Below are positions 1 through 23,214 of a DNA stretch of 64,000 bases, in pieces. Position numbers and translations under genes: made by a program. This DNA is from Diadophis punctatus similis. Lineage: Eukaryota > Chordata > Lepidosauria > Squamata > Dipsadidae. The stretch covers positions 246,749,856 to 246,813,855 of the forward strand of contig JALIGW010000002.1 of the NCBI GenBank assembly GCA_023053685.1, given 5' to 3'. The notes under the pieces are model-generated. The model was not told the DNA's origin, ran no database searches, and saw only the letters and a list, made by a program, of their open reading frames with translations. Each line of letters opens with the position of its first letter. Position 1 is the first letter of the stretch.

Positions 1-82
<82 letters not shown>

Positions 83-189
83 CCTACCTACCTACCTACC
101 TACCTACCTACCTACCTACCTACCTACCTACCCACCCACCCACCCACCCACCCACCCACCCATCCATCCATCCATCCATCTATCTAATC
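1..189. repeat. Compound tetranucleotide microsatellite (TATC/TACC/CACC/CATC)
   Basis: The window opens inside a tetranucleotide array. The unit changes stepwise from TATC to TACC to CACC to CATC, each step a single base change in the unit. It is cut by the window edge. It lies beyond the 3' end of the minus-strand receptor gene. Confidence 0.98.
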
Positions 190-239
190 TCTATCTCTAT
201 CTCTATCTATATGTGTGTGTGTATACATGTGTGTATATA

Positions 240-300
<61 letters not shown>
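190..300. repeat. (TG)n dinucleotide microsatellite
   Basis: A short TATC-like transition leads into an almost pure TG tract of about 60 bp. Any Cys-Val reading frame here is an artefact. Confidence 0.97.
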
Positions 301-302
<2 letters not shown>

Positions 303-1143
303 CTCTTTCTGGCTCATGAATTGTGAAAAGATTTTTAGAGATCCTTGCCCACACGTTTCTTTTTTAAAAAATTGTTTTATTCAAAATATTAAAATACAAA
401 ATACAAAAGAAAAAAAATTAAACAGAGGCAAAACAAAACTAGTCAAAAGCATTAAAATATGAATTAAAAAATGAAGGACAAAAAACCCATATATTTTCCC
501 CTCTAGTTGAAGGCTGACTTGGAACAACAATAGCTTCCCAACCACTGCAAGGCAGGTCCAACAATTAGAAGCTTGTATATCTATTTGCAACCCAACTGAT
601 CTGTCCATACATTACATATATGAAAGATGAAATAGTTAAGAGGTTAAAAGTTCTAAGCACTTTGTTAACAGTCTTTTATTGTAGTTTACTCATAGAAAGT
701 CTTACGTGGTTCCTTATTTACCAAAAATCACCCTGGTCATTCTGAGTCCAGGATCAAATACCATGGTTTGGTTGTTAATATGTAAGAAAACCGTTCCTTA
801 GGTTTTAATTGGGAATTTCCCCAACAATTGCCTCTCATTTTCAAAGTTTCCCAAGTCTCTGTTGTAAATATCTACTACGTTTCTGCCATATCAATAAGAC
901 TCTCATTGCAGAAATGCCATATTTCAAAACCCTGAATGTAGTATCTCAGGCTAAGGGCAGATGACAAATATGCTTCTCTGAGGGTTCAACAGAGCTCTGT
1001 GGACATCTTGGAATTGCACTGGACTCTTCCAGCTGCCCTTTAATTCTTTCAAGCAAAATCATTGCCCACTCATGTATGGAGAACACCTTGGACCATTTTT
1101 TAGTGTGGCCTGTTGGAACATATTGAGACTTGAAATTCCTCTG
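301..1143 (-). other. 3' flank and probable 3' UTR of V2R-1
   Basis: AT-rich sequence without a supported coding frame. Read on the minus strand it follows the stop codon of V2R-1. An AATAAA hexamer (plus-strand 675-680) about 465 nt past the stop is a candidate polyadenylation signal. Nothing else was recognised. Confidence 0.5.
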
Positions 1144-13931
<12,788 letters not shown>

Positions 13932-14430
13932 AATTCATAAGGCTGAATCAATCCCCTTTTTGTTTCTAAACAAGGAGAAGAATTGGAAGAATGCAAAGCA
14001 TTCTTGCAAGCTGGAAATGCCGGTGGCTTTCCTAATTCAGACAGAGACATACTGAGCTTCACCTGGAAAGGAAAGAAGACAGGTGCATTCAGGAGCACAT
14101 GCCTCTCTCAAAATTGTGCCACACAGAGCGTAACCTGAAGCATTTATCCTCTGCTGATGCAAGATCCTTTCCATGTTGCTTCAGTATAGCAGAAGAGGTC
14201 TGAAAGACCAGAATGGTGATTCATTGTAATCAGTAACTACTCCTCTAGGGATCTAAAGTTCAGCAGGACTCCACATGCAGAAGGGTACCTGGAAAAAACA
14301 TGTTAGTGAAAATCACAGGTACATCCCTTGGGACTCTGTTCTGTTACAGTTGTGCTCCTTCCTGTCAGGTCTTGTCCAGAAAGTAATGCTTGATGAAGAT
14401 AATTCAATACCCAGGCAACTGAGTTCTGCT
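13932..14430 (-). promoter_or_regulatory. 5' flank of V2R-1, conserved among V2R copies
   Basis: Minus-strand sequence upstream of the ATG. It contains CTTTCCAGGTGAAGCTCAGT, then GTTTAGAAACAAAAAGG and GATTGATTCA near the start codon. Matching stretches precede V2R-2 (27840-27948) and the lone exon 1 (17285-17425). A second block at about 14275-14420 (AACATGTTAGTGA...TTCCTGTCAGG) matches the reverse strand at about 27470-27600. Probable 5' UTR and promoter region by position; no TATA box is assigned. Confidence 0.65.
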
Positions 14431-14465
14431 GTCTTTCAATGTAGTATCTTGTCTCCAAAGACAAG

Positions 14466-14986
14466 TGTTAGGACTCTGTCCAAATGGTTGGGTTGGCAAT
14501 ATATAAACAAGCCACCAATATATGTTTGTATGTATTTAAGTAATATAGCTTTAAAATGTTTGCTATTTTCTGATTGGCTGTGGTGTTGCAAGTTGGCATA
14601 AGAGGGAGCTAGAGATCATGGTTTATCTCTCTGCTGATTCATTCGTTATTGACTCTTTGACTGATATAGTGAGCTAGGGGTTATGCTCTGTTACTCTATG
14701 ATAGTTTGATGTGTTTGTAAGCTGTAATCTTTGTTTGATGTGTAAGACAAAGACAGGCTGGTAAGAAGATTATTGTACTTCTAGATATTGACTGAATTTG
14801 AACATGTATGACCTGGGCTGTTTATTTGGACTGTGCTATTTCTATAAAGTAAATACTATATGCACTTTAAGGTATCTGTGTGTATGACTGGATAATTACT
14901 CATATTTACTGGATATCCACTGACATACCCCATTTCTACGTGCATGTCCTTGATAACTCAAGGGTCGTTCTGCACACACCTTAACA
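14466..14986. mobile_element. Solo LTR with 5-bp target duplication
   Basis: Begins TGTTAGGACTC and ends ACCTTAACA, so it has TG...CA ends with a short inverted repeat (TGTTAGG/CCTTAACA). It is flanked by an exact 5-bp duplication, ACAAG, at 14461-14465 and 14987-14991. It is 521 bp with no internal region, so most likely a solo LTR left by recombination. A TATATAAAC motif is at about 14500. The parent family is not identified; it differs from the LTR at 28197. Confidence 0.75.
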
Positions 14987-15044
14987 ACAAGGAAACAATC
15001 AGGACACTTGAACACTCCCCAACGTTAATTCTGTGTGTGTAAAA

Positions 15045-15395
15045 CAGTGGCTCAGTGGCTAAGACGCTGAGTTTGTTGATCAGAAAGGTCGGCAGTTCAG
15101 CGGTTCAAACCCCTAGCGCCATGTAATGGAGTGAGTTCCCATTACTTGTCCCAGCTTCTGCCAACCTAGCAGGTAAAAGCACGTAAAAATGCAAGTAGAA
15201 AAATAGGGACCACCTTTGGTGGGAAGGTAACAGTGTTCTGTATGCCTTCGGCATTTAGTCATGCCGGCCACATGACCACGGAGACATCTTCGGACAGTGC
15301 TGGCTCTTTGGCTTTGAAATGGAGATGAGCACTGCCCCCTAGAGTCGGGAACAACTAGCACATATGTGCGAGGGGAACCTTTATCTTAAAATCTG
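15045..15395 (+). mobile_element. tRNA-derived SINE, second family
   Basis: The head GTGGCTCAGTGGCTAAGACG resembles an A box and GCGGTTCAAACCC a B box. The body includes TTACTTGTCCCAGCTTCTGCC, CATGCCGGCCACATGACCAC and AGAGTCGGGAACAACTAGCA. It ends in GTGCGAGGGGAACCTTTA. A second copy is at 51113-51475. Not a functional tRNA gene, because the fold is not kept. Confidence 0.85.
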
Positions 15396-15547
15396 TGATT
15401 TTCTTTACTATTAGATCTTCACATATTAATACTGAATTGCAGTTGATTTTAAAAATTGCTCATGCCTGAAATAAAATTTCATTTCCCACCTGTTCTAGAA
15501 AACCAAGTTTTGAATGAGAACTGACAAAGGGACAGGAAAGTATATGC

Positions 15548-15870
15548 CAGAGGTGGGTTCCTCCTGGTTCCTCCTGGTTTGCCCGAACCAATAGCAACCT
15601 GCTGATGACATCATGATGATGTCATGGAACCGGATCAGTTGGTGCCAGTCCATGGAGGCCGCCATCTTTTTTTGAATTTTTTTTGAATTTTTTTGGGGGA
15701 TTTTTTTTTTGGATTTTTTTTCCTTCTGTGCATGTGCAGAAGCCGAGGTTCCGGCACTGCGCATGCATCGCCATCTTGTTTTCAGCTTTTTCTTTTTTTT
15801 GGATTTTTTTCTGATTTTTTTGGCTGACCTTGTTACCATTGGCTTTCTCTTCAAATCCATCCCACCTAGG
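15548..15870. mobile_element. hAT-like MITE, diverged copy
   Basis: Starts AGAGGTGGGTTCCTCCTGG and ends near ATCCATCCCACCT. The interior has the family's GATGACATCATGATGATGTC, a T-rich stretch and TTCCGGCACTGCGCATGC. No matching 8-bp duplication was found, so the boundaries are approximate. Confidence 0.65.
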
Positions 15871-16234
15871 AATATTTAATGATTATTTTATATGTATTAT
15901 TCAGAGAGGATTATTCTTCAGCATCCATGTAATTTGCAAAGTAGAAAAGACGAGATTGCTGCCCAACATCTGGACTAAGGAGAACCAGTAAGGGTCCAGG
16001 GGAAAATCAGGATTAGCAGGTCTGGTGTTCATCTTGTTTCCATTGTACATGCTCAGATTCTGATCTGTTGGGTCATTTCAATGCAATATCAAATCAATTT
16101 ATTTTCTCTGCTTTTTGTTCTCAGTGTGCCTCATCTTCAATCCACTCTATAACTTTTTCCTTATTACCCAAATGGGAAAAGACCACAAACTCTCTTTTTC
16201 CTGCTCTTACTCAGCTCTCATCCTGGACCGACAA

Positions 16235-16490
16235 TCCCTACTCTCGATCACTCATGCCCTAGTCACTTCCTGTCTTGACTATTGCAATGCGCTCTACATG
16301 GGGCTGCCCTTGAAGAGTATCCGGAAGCTCCAGTTGGTGCAAAATGCAGCAGCCCGCATGGTTTTGTGCAGACGTCGGTGTGCACAAGTATCACCTCTAC
16401 TGCAGGAGCTGAATTGGTTGCTGAGTTGCTTCCAGGTGTAATTCAAGGTGCTGGTTGTCACCTTTAAAGCCCTTCATGGCTTGGGACCAG
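16235..16490 (+). pseudogene. L2-type LINE C-terminal fragment
   Basis: Encodes ITHALVTSCLDYCNALYMGLP, KSIRKLQLVQNAAARMV and FKALHGLGP with frame breaks. It is cut on the right by a hAT-like element that begins CAGAGGTGG at 16491. Confidence 0.85.
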
Positions 16491-17098
16491 AGGTGGTATT
16501 CAGCTGGTTCTGACCGGTTCTGGCGAACCGGTAGCAGAAGTTTTGAGTAGTTTGGAGAACTGACAAATACCACCTCTGGGTGGCCCCGCCCCCGCCTGCC
16601 CCACCCCTTCCAGGAGTCCCCACACACCCCATTTTGCCTCCCAGGTAAGTGCAGGGAGGCCTGCACATGGAGCATGGGGAGGAGGAGTGCAGCACGGCAC
16701 CCCCACGGCCTGTTTTTGTTCCCAGGAGGCTGCAGGGAGGTCCACTAGGCCCAAAACAGGGCACTGGGTGTGTGTGGCGCCCCCCTGTGGCTCATTTTTG
16801 CTCCCAGGGGGCTGCAGGGAGGCCTATCCTGTAAGGCTGGGGCACCCAATTGATCTATTTGCTGCCTCTCAACCTCCCAGCTGATTGGCATGGTCGGTCT
16901 ATTGCTGCCTCCCAGCCTCCCAGCTGATCGGCTGGGTCTTCTTTTGTTGCCTGCCCAGGAGAACGAAGCTGGAAAGCAGGTTAGTGGGGTGAGGAGGGAA
17001 TGGGGATTTTGCAGTATCCTTCCCCTGGAGTGGGGAGAGAATGGGGATTTTGCACTATCCTTCCCCTGGAGTGGGAAGGGAATGGGGATTTTGCAGTA
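16491..17098. mobile_element. hAT-like element, right end missing, with 41-bp tandem repeat
   Basis: Starts CAGAGGTGGTATTCAGC and soon has the inverted form AATACCACCTCTG at 16566-16578. The related complete copy at 18396-18602 has the same order of blocks in the opposite direction. The interior is GC-rich with recurring CTCCCAGG and GCTGCAGGGAGG blocks. At 16998-17098 a 41-bp unit (GAATGGGGATTTTGCA...) repeats about 2.5 times. It abuts, and probably truncated, the lone V2R exon 1. Confidence 0.6.
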
Positions 17099-17284
17099 CT
17101 ATTTTGCAGTACTTTTTGTCGCAGTGACAAACACACTAATGAGATCGTCTCCTGGCCTGTAATAGATCTGTGGACTTCCTTTGTACCACTTCTTCAAAGT
17201 TGGAGGGCATTTTTTTCTGAGCCTCCCAGAGTTTTTCTGGGTCAGCAGAAGCAGCAGCAACAGAAGCAGAAGCACAAGGTTCAT
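17099..17284 (-). pseudogene. Orphan V2R exon 1 (truncated pseudogene)
   Basis: Encodes a signal-peptide-like start, MNLVLLLLLLLLLL, then GRLRKKCPPTLKKW, YYRPGDDLISVFVTATK. This aligns with V2R-1 exon 1 (GKLRMKCPL, YYRTGDHFISVVTTAT). The 3' part of the exon and its donor are missing, replaced by the repeat DNA at 16491-17098. No exon 2-6 homologue lies downstream on this strand. It is therefore a relic of a third receptor gene. Confidence 0.88.
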
Positions 17285-17955
17285 TCCTCCTTGGGCTGAT
17301 TCAGCCACTTCTCTGTTTCTAAACCACAAGACGTGTGGGGGGGGGGAATCAAAGCACTCTCACAAGAGGGAAATGCCAGCGGCTTTCCTGATTCAGATAA
17401 AGAGGAACCGAGCTTCACATGCAAACAAAATTATCATATTTTTCAAAGACGCACTCCCCCACCTCCCAAAAGAGGCTGAAAATTTGGGTGCATCTTATAC
17501 TCTGAATGTAGCTTTTTCAAAGCTTTTTTTCAGCCCTAACAAGGTGCTAGCAAGTGAAGTGATCTTCTGCGCTTTGCCTGCTTTTCTCATTGCTTCTCTC
17601 TCCAATGATCAACTGTGCTTTAGAAGCTGTTTTTTTATCTCCAACCAGGGGATAAAAAGTGTGCGCGTGGGCGCACTCAAAACCAGCAAACTAATGCGCT
17701 GAAGCTGACCAGACTAAGGAGGCTAGCCAGATGAATACCTGGTAGGCAGAATTCCCCCCTCCCTATTTTCCTCCCCAAAAACTAACGTGCATCTTATACT
17801 CCGGTGTGTCTTATACTCCGAAAAATACGGTACATTCAACATTGTAGCCCCTGCCTGTCCAAATCTCGTACAAAACACTCAGCATGCTGAGAAGCATTTA
17901 TCATTTTATGATGCTAGATCTCCTCCATGTTACTTCAATCTGATGTTTACATCAA
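17285..17955 (-). other. 5' flank of the orphan V2R exon, split by a MITE
   Basis: 17285-17425 and 17845-17955 match the V2R-1 upstream region at 13932-14200: GGAAATGCCAGCGGCTTTCC and GAGAAGCATTTATC...CTCCATGTTACTTCA. The two halves are separated by the TA-type MITE at 17434-17830, which inserted after the duplication. Confidence 0.75.
17434..17830. mobile_element. TA-type MITE (CGTATTTTTC ends)
   Basis: The right end TCTTATACTCCGAAAAATACGG followed by TA and the left end CATATTTTTCAAAGACGCAC match the better preserved copy at 37182-37804. TA duplications suggest a Tc1/mariner-type mobiliser. There is no coding frame. Confidence 0.75.
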
Positions 17956-17998
17956 AGGCAGTCACTGGAGAAGAAGTAGGACAGGTCCCAAAGCAGTG

Positions 17999-18295
17999 GT
18001 GGGTTCCTACCGGTGCGGTCCACTCTATAGTACCAGTAGCGGCCCACTGGTGACGTCACAGTACCGGTGCGGTCGGTTGCCGGTGCCTGGGTGCAGCCAT
18101 TAAAAAAATTTTTTTACATTTTTTTTAAAATTTTCTTCTGCGCATGCCCAGAAGTTGAGCTTCCGGCACTGCGCATGTGCTGCCTTCCTATCCCACAGTG
18201 AGTCCAAGCAGGGGAGGATGGCTGAGGGAGCGATTGAGACACTGAAAGAACGGGTGGCAGGAACTATCTCCATTCCCCTCCCTTCAGCAGTCCAA
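17999..18295. mobile_element. hAT-like MITE, 3' truncated
   Basis: Begins CAGTGGTGGGTTCCTACCGG and keeps ACTGGTGACGTCACAGTACC, the T/A-rich centre and TTCCGGCACTGCGCATG. It ends near CCTTCAGCAGTCC without the CCCGCCCCTG terminus seen in the full copies at 21084 and 23678. Confidence 0.75.
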
Positions 18296-18395
18296 GATTC
18301 TGTTCTGGCCCATGCTAATGGGACATGTTAGGAAATTGAAGTCTGAAATTTTCCAGTGACACTTTTCTCAACCAGGGAAAGATTAACATTTAGGA

Positions 18396-18602
18396 CAGGG
18401 GTGAAATTCAAAATTTTTCCCTACCGGTTTTGTGTGTGTGGCTTGGTGGGCGTGGCAGTATCCTTGGAAGGATACTGCAAAATCTCCATTCCCACCCCAC
18501 TCTGGGGCCAGCCAGAGGTGGTATTTGCCAATTCTCCGAACTACTCAAAATCTCTGCTACCAGTTCTCCAGACCCTGTCAGAACCTGCTGAATTTCACCC
18601 CG
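18396..18602. mobile_element. hAT-like MITE with exact 8-bp duplication
   Basis: Ends CAGGGGTGAAATTC / GAATTTCACCCCG. The duplication ATTTAGGA is at 18388-18395 and 18603-18610. It is 207 bp and contains an internal GGATACTGCAAAATC block shared with 16998-17098 and an AGAGGTGGTATTTGCC block shared with 16491. Confidence 0.88.
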
Positions 18603-18829
18603 ATTTAGGATCTTCTGGGTCAGTGTGAGAAGTTAACATCATCTGACTCCAAGTGTTTGCCAAAAGAATCCTCCTGGAGGTTTCTGCCAAAGAGTAGAAC
18701 TGAAACTTTTTTAAAAAATTAATTTTCATATTTTACATATTACAATATTTGTAGACAGATCTGCCACCATTTATATATATCGCTACTATATTTATACAAT
18801 TTATAAATTATTTTATCATATTTTCTAAT

Positions 18830-19145
18830 CCTGTGTCCTCGTCCCACACTGTTTCTTCAAATTTCTATTATTAGTCCAGTTGTACCATTTTTCCCAAACG
18901 TCGTAGTAATCTGAATTTTTTTGTCCTCTGAGTTCAATCGTTAGTTTGTCCATTTCAGCACAGTCGTATATTTTTTTGATTATCGAACTGTCCGTAGGTA
19001 TATTGGAATTCTTCCAGTTTTGTGCATACACAATTCTGGCCGCCGTAGTGATGTGGAGGATTAGGTATTTGATGCTTTGGCTGTATTGTCCTTTGAATAT
19101 TCCCAGTAGAAAAACTTTTTTTGACCATTCTCCCTGTCAGGAGAG
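18830..19145 (-). pseudogene. L1-type LINE ORF2 C-terminus
   Basis: The minus frame contains the L1 ORF2 tail pattern: QNWKNSNIPTDSSIIKKIYD, CAEMDKLTIELRGQKNSDY and VWEKWYNW. Upstream coding is frame-damaged and the RT is missing. L1 clade is chosen because this Trp-Lys...Met-Asp-Lys-Leu-Thr spacing is L1-like. Confidence 0.7.
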
Positions 19146-19249
19146 ATCCCTGATCAATTCAATTAGTTTTTGGACTCAAAGGCATATCTCTGGAGAGAAA
19201 TGAAAGGGAAATAATCCACATATGGTTCATAGTGATCAGGGCAGAAATT

Positions 19250-19800
19250 GAATTAAATCTGTCATCAAGAATTGAGAGGTTTTATTAATTTATTAATTTG
19301 AAATAACATAGAAAGAATTCTGATGATTAATATGAGAAGTTGAAATGAATAATTAATATGATCATAAGATTTTAATATAAATTATATAATTGAAATGTTG
19401 ATTTTTATGGGGCATTTAAGCTATGATAAAAATAGGGGACAAGGAAAATGAATGATCAGTGAGATCAAGGAAGGGGAGGAAGCAATACGGCTAAAAATTA
19501 AGAGGTAGGGGAGAGAATAACTATCTTGAGAAGTTAAGCTATAGCGATTAATTTGGAGTGAAAATTTGAAATTAATTGGTGGTGATCCCAGAAGACAAAA
19601 TTAGATTTCTTTTTGGAGGCAGCATTATTTTAGCAACATATACCTAGAGTAAAGTATTATACATAGAGAGATGATATACACTTGAATGACTGAAACCAAA
19701 ATGTATAATTATGTATATTATTGTAATATTTTAAGGTATATGTGTATTGATATGCAAATGGAGTTGTGGAGAAAAAAATATAAAAAATTGAAAAAAAAAA
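19250..19800 (+). repeat. AT-rich interspersed repeat, possible L1 3' UTR
   Basis: Shares AAAATTAAGAGGTA, GAAGTTAAGCTATAGC, GGAGGCAGCATTA and a terminal TGGAGAAAAAAAT run with 44690-45480. It ends in an A-rich tail. L1 3' UTR is an inference from the tail only. Confidence 0.5.
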
Positions 19801-20425
19801 GAATTGAGAGGTTTGGCCCAGCAGGGAATATATGGCACCTGTGGTTAAAGAAAAATACACCTGACATTTGTTGGCATAGTGGTTAAAGAGAAAAGATTGG
19901 GGGGCTAGTTAGTGCTTGTCACGTAGTGAATATTGTCAGTTGTATGTATATGCAGGGTGATGCACCCCTATCCTAATATTATGGTACATTCCAATACAAG
20001 CAGGACACGTGATGTGATCTTCTGCGCATGTGTGCATTCCTGATTCTCCATTATTATTCTCTTCTGCCTTTGATTCTGGCCGGAACGGTCACGATTTATT
20101 AGCAAGGATGTAACTATTCATGATTTATTGTTTTTGTACTGAAATAAATATTTTCTATTAGGCTTTTAATCTCGGCTTTATTTCTAAATGTCTGGATTCC
20201 AAGAAAAGATCCACATCGCCTCTATGAGATTTATTCTCACCTTAACAGTGCTACCAGCACGTCACACTTCTGAAATAGCTCCCTGGTCAGTTGGAATTAA
20301 AATTTATTTTGGAAGTTAATGCTCAAGGGCACCACCACAAAAAGTCTGATGCAATAATGTGGCCAGTCCCCAAGAACAAAATCAAGCTCAGAGAAAAAAA
20401 CTAGTCATCAGAACTTTGGAAAGTT

Positions 20426-20427
<2 letters not shown>
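19801..20427. other. Spacer, no feature assigned
   Basis: AT-rich spacer. It holds an AATAAATATTTT signal at about 20142 and an interval around 19918-20275 that looks LTR-like (TGTCACG start, CACGTCACA end). No matching target duplication was found, so it is not called. Confidence 0.4.

Positions 20428-20490
<63 letters not shown>
20428..20490. repeat. (CA)n dinucleotide microsatellite
   Basis: About 60 bp of uninterrupted CA. Reading frames over it are artefacts. Confidence 0.98.
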
Positions 20491-20492
<2 letters not shown>

Positions 20493-20999
20493 GTGTTTCT
20501 GTGCCTTTGGAAGTGAGTTCTGCTTTACAGGCTCACTTCCAGCATTACAAAGGAACTGTAGCATGTGTTTCACTTCTCCCCTATAATTATGAAAGCGCTG
20601 GGGATTTCTTCCTCCTCCTTTTCTCTCAAAGGAGCTTTCCAACTGTCACTTTTGAAACTAGTCCAGTGAATGCCAAATGCAAGGAATAATACAAAGTTAT
20701 ATCCTACCCTGAGCCTTGAAGCTCTAAATGTAAAGAATCCCTGGGTTGGTTTACAATTTAAGCACTAATTGTCTCTGCCTGATTTCAGACTCTGGCCTTC
20801 CTGCTCTCCTGCCCCTTTTCCTTCTAGAGATTTTTGTTTCAAAATGTAATAAATCAACCCTTCAAGACTCATTTCAATCTATTTTCAGATGGACATTAAA
20901 ACACCCTTATTTTAATTCATCTTGACTCAGGCAGCCTCATGGTCACACCCAAAATCCAAGGCTTCAGTTTCCCTTTTAGTCTTCTATGGTATTTAATTT

Positions 21000-21845
21000 T
21001 TTATTTTTTTATTTTATTTATTTATTTATTTATTTTTGTCAAGTACGTGTTGGTAATATACATAGATATAACATTGTTTATATCAGTGGTGGGTTCCTAC
21101 CAGTGCGGTCCACTCTATAGCACCGGTAGCGGCCTGCTGGTGATGTCACAGTACCGGTGCGGTTGGTTGCCAGTGCCTGGGCGCCGCCATTTTTTTAAAA
21201 AAAAATTAATTTTTTTTAAAAAAAATTTCTTCTGTGCATGCCCAGAAGTCGAGCTTCCGGCACTGCGTATGCATTGCCTTCCTACCCCACAGTGAGTCCA
21301 AGCAGGGGAGGATGGCTGAGGGAGCACGTGAGACGCTGAAAGAACGGGCGGCAGGAGCTATCTCCATTCCCCTCCCTTCAGCAGTCCGAGAAGCCACGAA
21401 CGCACGGTGATAATCCTAGGCATTTTTGCACATTTGAGGCTTCTCGAGCTGCTGAGGGGAGGGGGAATGGGCAGCTGGACCTATCTCAGTTCCCCTCCCT
21501 TCAGCAGTCCGAGAAGCCATGCCCACCCAGTCACATGGCCAGCAAGCCACACCCACCTGGTCACATGGCTGGCAAGCCACACCCACAAAATAAGCCACAC
21601 CCAGAGAGTGGTAGTAAAAAATTAGGAACCCGCCCCTGGTTTATATACATAAGATGAGTACTGATAAGAGGGAACATTAGGACAGGGACGGTAGGCACGC
21701 TGGTGCACTTTTGCACGCCCCTTACTGACCTCTTAGGAATCGGGTGAGGTCAACAGTGGACAGTCTGAGGGTAAAGTTTTGGGGGTTTGGTGACGAAACC
21801 ACAATGTCAGGTAGTGAGTTCCAGGCATTAACAGCACTCTGTTGC
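21000..21845 (-). mobile_element. LINE 3' end (GGACGGTAGGCACGC type), interrupted by a MITE
   Basis: Minus-strand LINE 3' end: TGTCAAGTACGTGTTGGTAA at 21037, then, after the MITE at 21084-21638, ACATTAGGACAGGGACGGTA, CACGCCCCTTACTGACCTC and GTGACGAAACCACA. Copies are at 36640, 40335 and 45820. Only 40335 keeps coding sequence. A (TTTA)n tail lies at 21000-21036. Confidence 0.8.
21084..21638. mobile_element. hAT-like MITE, complete, exact 8-bp duplication
   Basis: Ends CAGTGGTGGGTTCCTACC / AGGAACCCGCCCCTG. The duplication GTTTATAT is at 21076-21083 and 21639-21646. It is 555 bp without a transposase. The interior has TGATGTCACAGTACCGGTGC, an A/T homopolymer stretch, TTCCGGCACTGCG and a run of CCACACCCA blocks. 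It splits a LINE 3' end. Confidence 0.92.
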
Positions 21846-21849
21846 TAAT

Positions 21850-21925
21850 GTGAATCCAATATCCAGAGTGAATCCAATATCTGTCGGTGAATCCAATATC
21901 TGTTGGTGAATCCAATATCCAGAGT
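21850..21925. repeat. Short tandem repeat, about 19 bp x 4
   Basis: Units begin GTGAATCCAATATC at 21850, 21868, 21887 and 21906, with variable ends (CAGA or TGTTG/TGTCG). Confidence 0.9.
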
Positions 21926-22264
21926 AGAACATTGTGACCAAATTCAGTAGTTCATGTTTTCTTTTAGAGGAATTATTGATGAACCCTCCTTGGGTGCATT
22001 TTCTCAGCCAGCTTGATAACAAACCACTATAGAGTATTGCCCTTCATCACACTAGCTAATAAAAATATTGGCATTCCTCCATTAAATTTTTTTTTGACAT
22101 ATAGAGCACGGATTCATCCTCAAAAACTTCCCCATTTGGAATATACAGATGACTGATCTAACAACGAGCTCTGCCCTTCTTGAAGAATCTGGCGTGACAC
22201 CAGTTGTCCATGTTTCTCAAAGATAAAAGGTCAGCCTTTTTCATTTACTTCAGGATATGAAGAG
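21926..22264. other. Spacer, no feature recognised
   Basis: No repeat, RNA or coding frame was recognised. Confidence 0.4.
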
Positions 22265-22560
22265 CTCTACAAGCATGGAATGGTCTGCCTGTGAAGGTTG
22301 TGGATTCTTCATACCTAGAGATGTCTAAAAGGGGGCTAGACAGAACTTCTGATATAGGGTTTGAATCAGTGGTGGAATCTAAATTTTTTTCCTACCGGTT
22401 CTGTGGGCGTGGGTTGGTAGGGGTCATGTGACTTTGTGGGTGTGGCTATGTAGTCATGTGACTGGGTGATCAAAAGACAGAAACTCACTTTAACAATGTC
22501 CTGTTGGAGCAGGGTTGGATTAGATGACCTCCAGGTCCCTTTCAGCTCTTAATTATCCCC
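22265..22560 (+). mobile_element. CR1 LINE 3' end split by a MITE fragment
   Basis: GTGAAGGTTGTGGATTCTTC...AGGGTTTGAAT and then GGAGCAGGGTTGGATTAGAT GACCTCCAGGTCCCTTTCAG are CR1 3' sequence. Between them, 22373 to about 22480, lies a hAT-like end beginning CAGTGGTGGAATC with the CCTACCGGTTCTG block. Its right end could not be placed. Confidence 0.7.
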
Positions 22561-22589
22561 TGAAGTTGCGTCTAGTGCCATGTTTGTAG

Positions 22590-22948
22590 CAGGGGCGGGT
22601 TGCTCTCTTACCTTGCTACTGGTGTGCTGCATGCACATCACCATGTTTCGTGCACGCACGCGCTCGCTACGTGCGTGCACCCCCTTGTGCAATTTTGCTT
22701 CCGCGCATGCGCAGAAGCAAAATCGCACCGAAATCTTGTGCACGCACGCATCCCTTTGTGAGATTTAGGTGCGATTTTGCTTCCGCACATGCGCAGGAAG
22801 AAAAAAAAGCCCAGAAATTCTGAAAAAAAGATGGCGGCTCCTAGGGACCGGCAACTGACCACACCGGGTCGGTAACCTCTTGGTGATGTCACCAGCTCAC
22901 CGCTACCGGTGCAATAGAGTGGACTGCACCGGTAGGAACCCACCACTG
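22590..22948. mobile_element. hAT-like MITE, exact 8-bp duplication
   Basis: Ends CAGGGGCGGGTTGCTC / GGTAGGAACCCACCACTG. The duplication GTTTGTAG is at 22582-22589 and 22949-22956. The interior contains repeated TTGCTTCCGCGCATGCGCAG-type palindromic motifs and ATGGCGGC. Confidence 0.9.
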
Positions 22949-22956
22949 GTTTGTAG

Positions 22957-23095
22957 TCCTTCCTTCCTCTCCTTTTTCCCTCCCTTTCTCTCTCTTCCTT
23001 CCTTCCTTCCTTCCTTCCTCCCTCCCTCCCTCCCTCCCTCCCTCCCTCTCCCCCCTCTCTCTTTCTTTCTTTCTTTCCACCCCCCCCCCCATTTT
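22957..23095. repeat. Pyrimidine-rich microsatellite (CCTT/CCCT/CTTT)
   Basis: Successive TTCC, CCCT and CTTT arrays ending in a C run. A candidate for non-B DNA, but only simple sequence is seen. Confidence 0.95.
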
Positions 23096-23214
23096 TAGCC
23101 TAGCAGGCTTCAGTGGGAAAAAAAAGTTCCAAAGATCAGCTGTGCGACTCGCGATCGTCTGAAGTTTTTTTTTTACTACCGGTTCGGGCAAACCAGAATA
23201 GAATAGAGTGAGAA

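Noticed and set aside
15045..15110. tRNA gene
   Set aside because: A-box and B-box-like motifs are present, but the sequence runs straight into a conserved SINE body and the cloverleaf is not kept.
19918..20275. Second solo LTR
   Set aside because: TG...CA-like ends and an AATAAA are present, but no matching 4-6 bp duplication was found.
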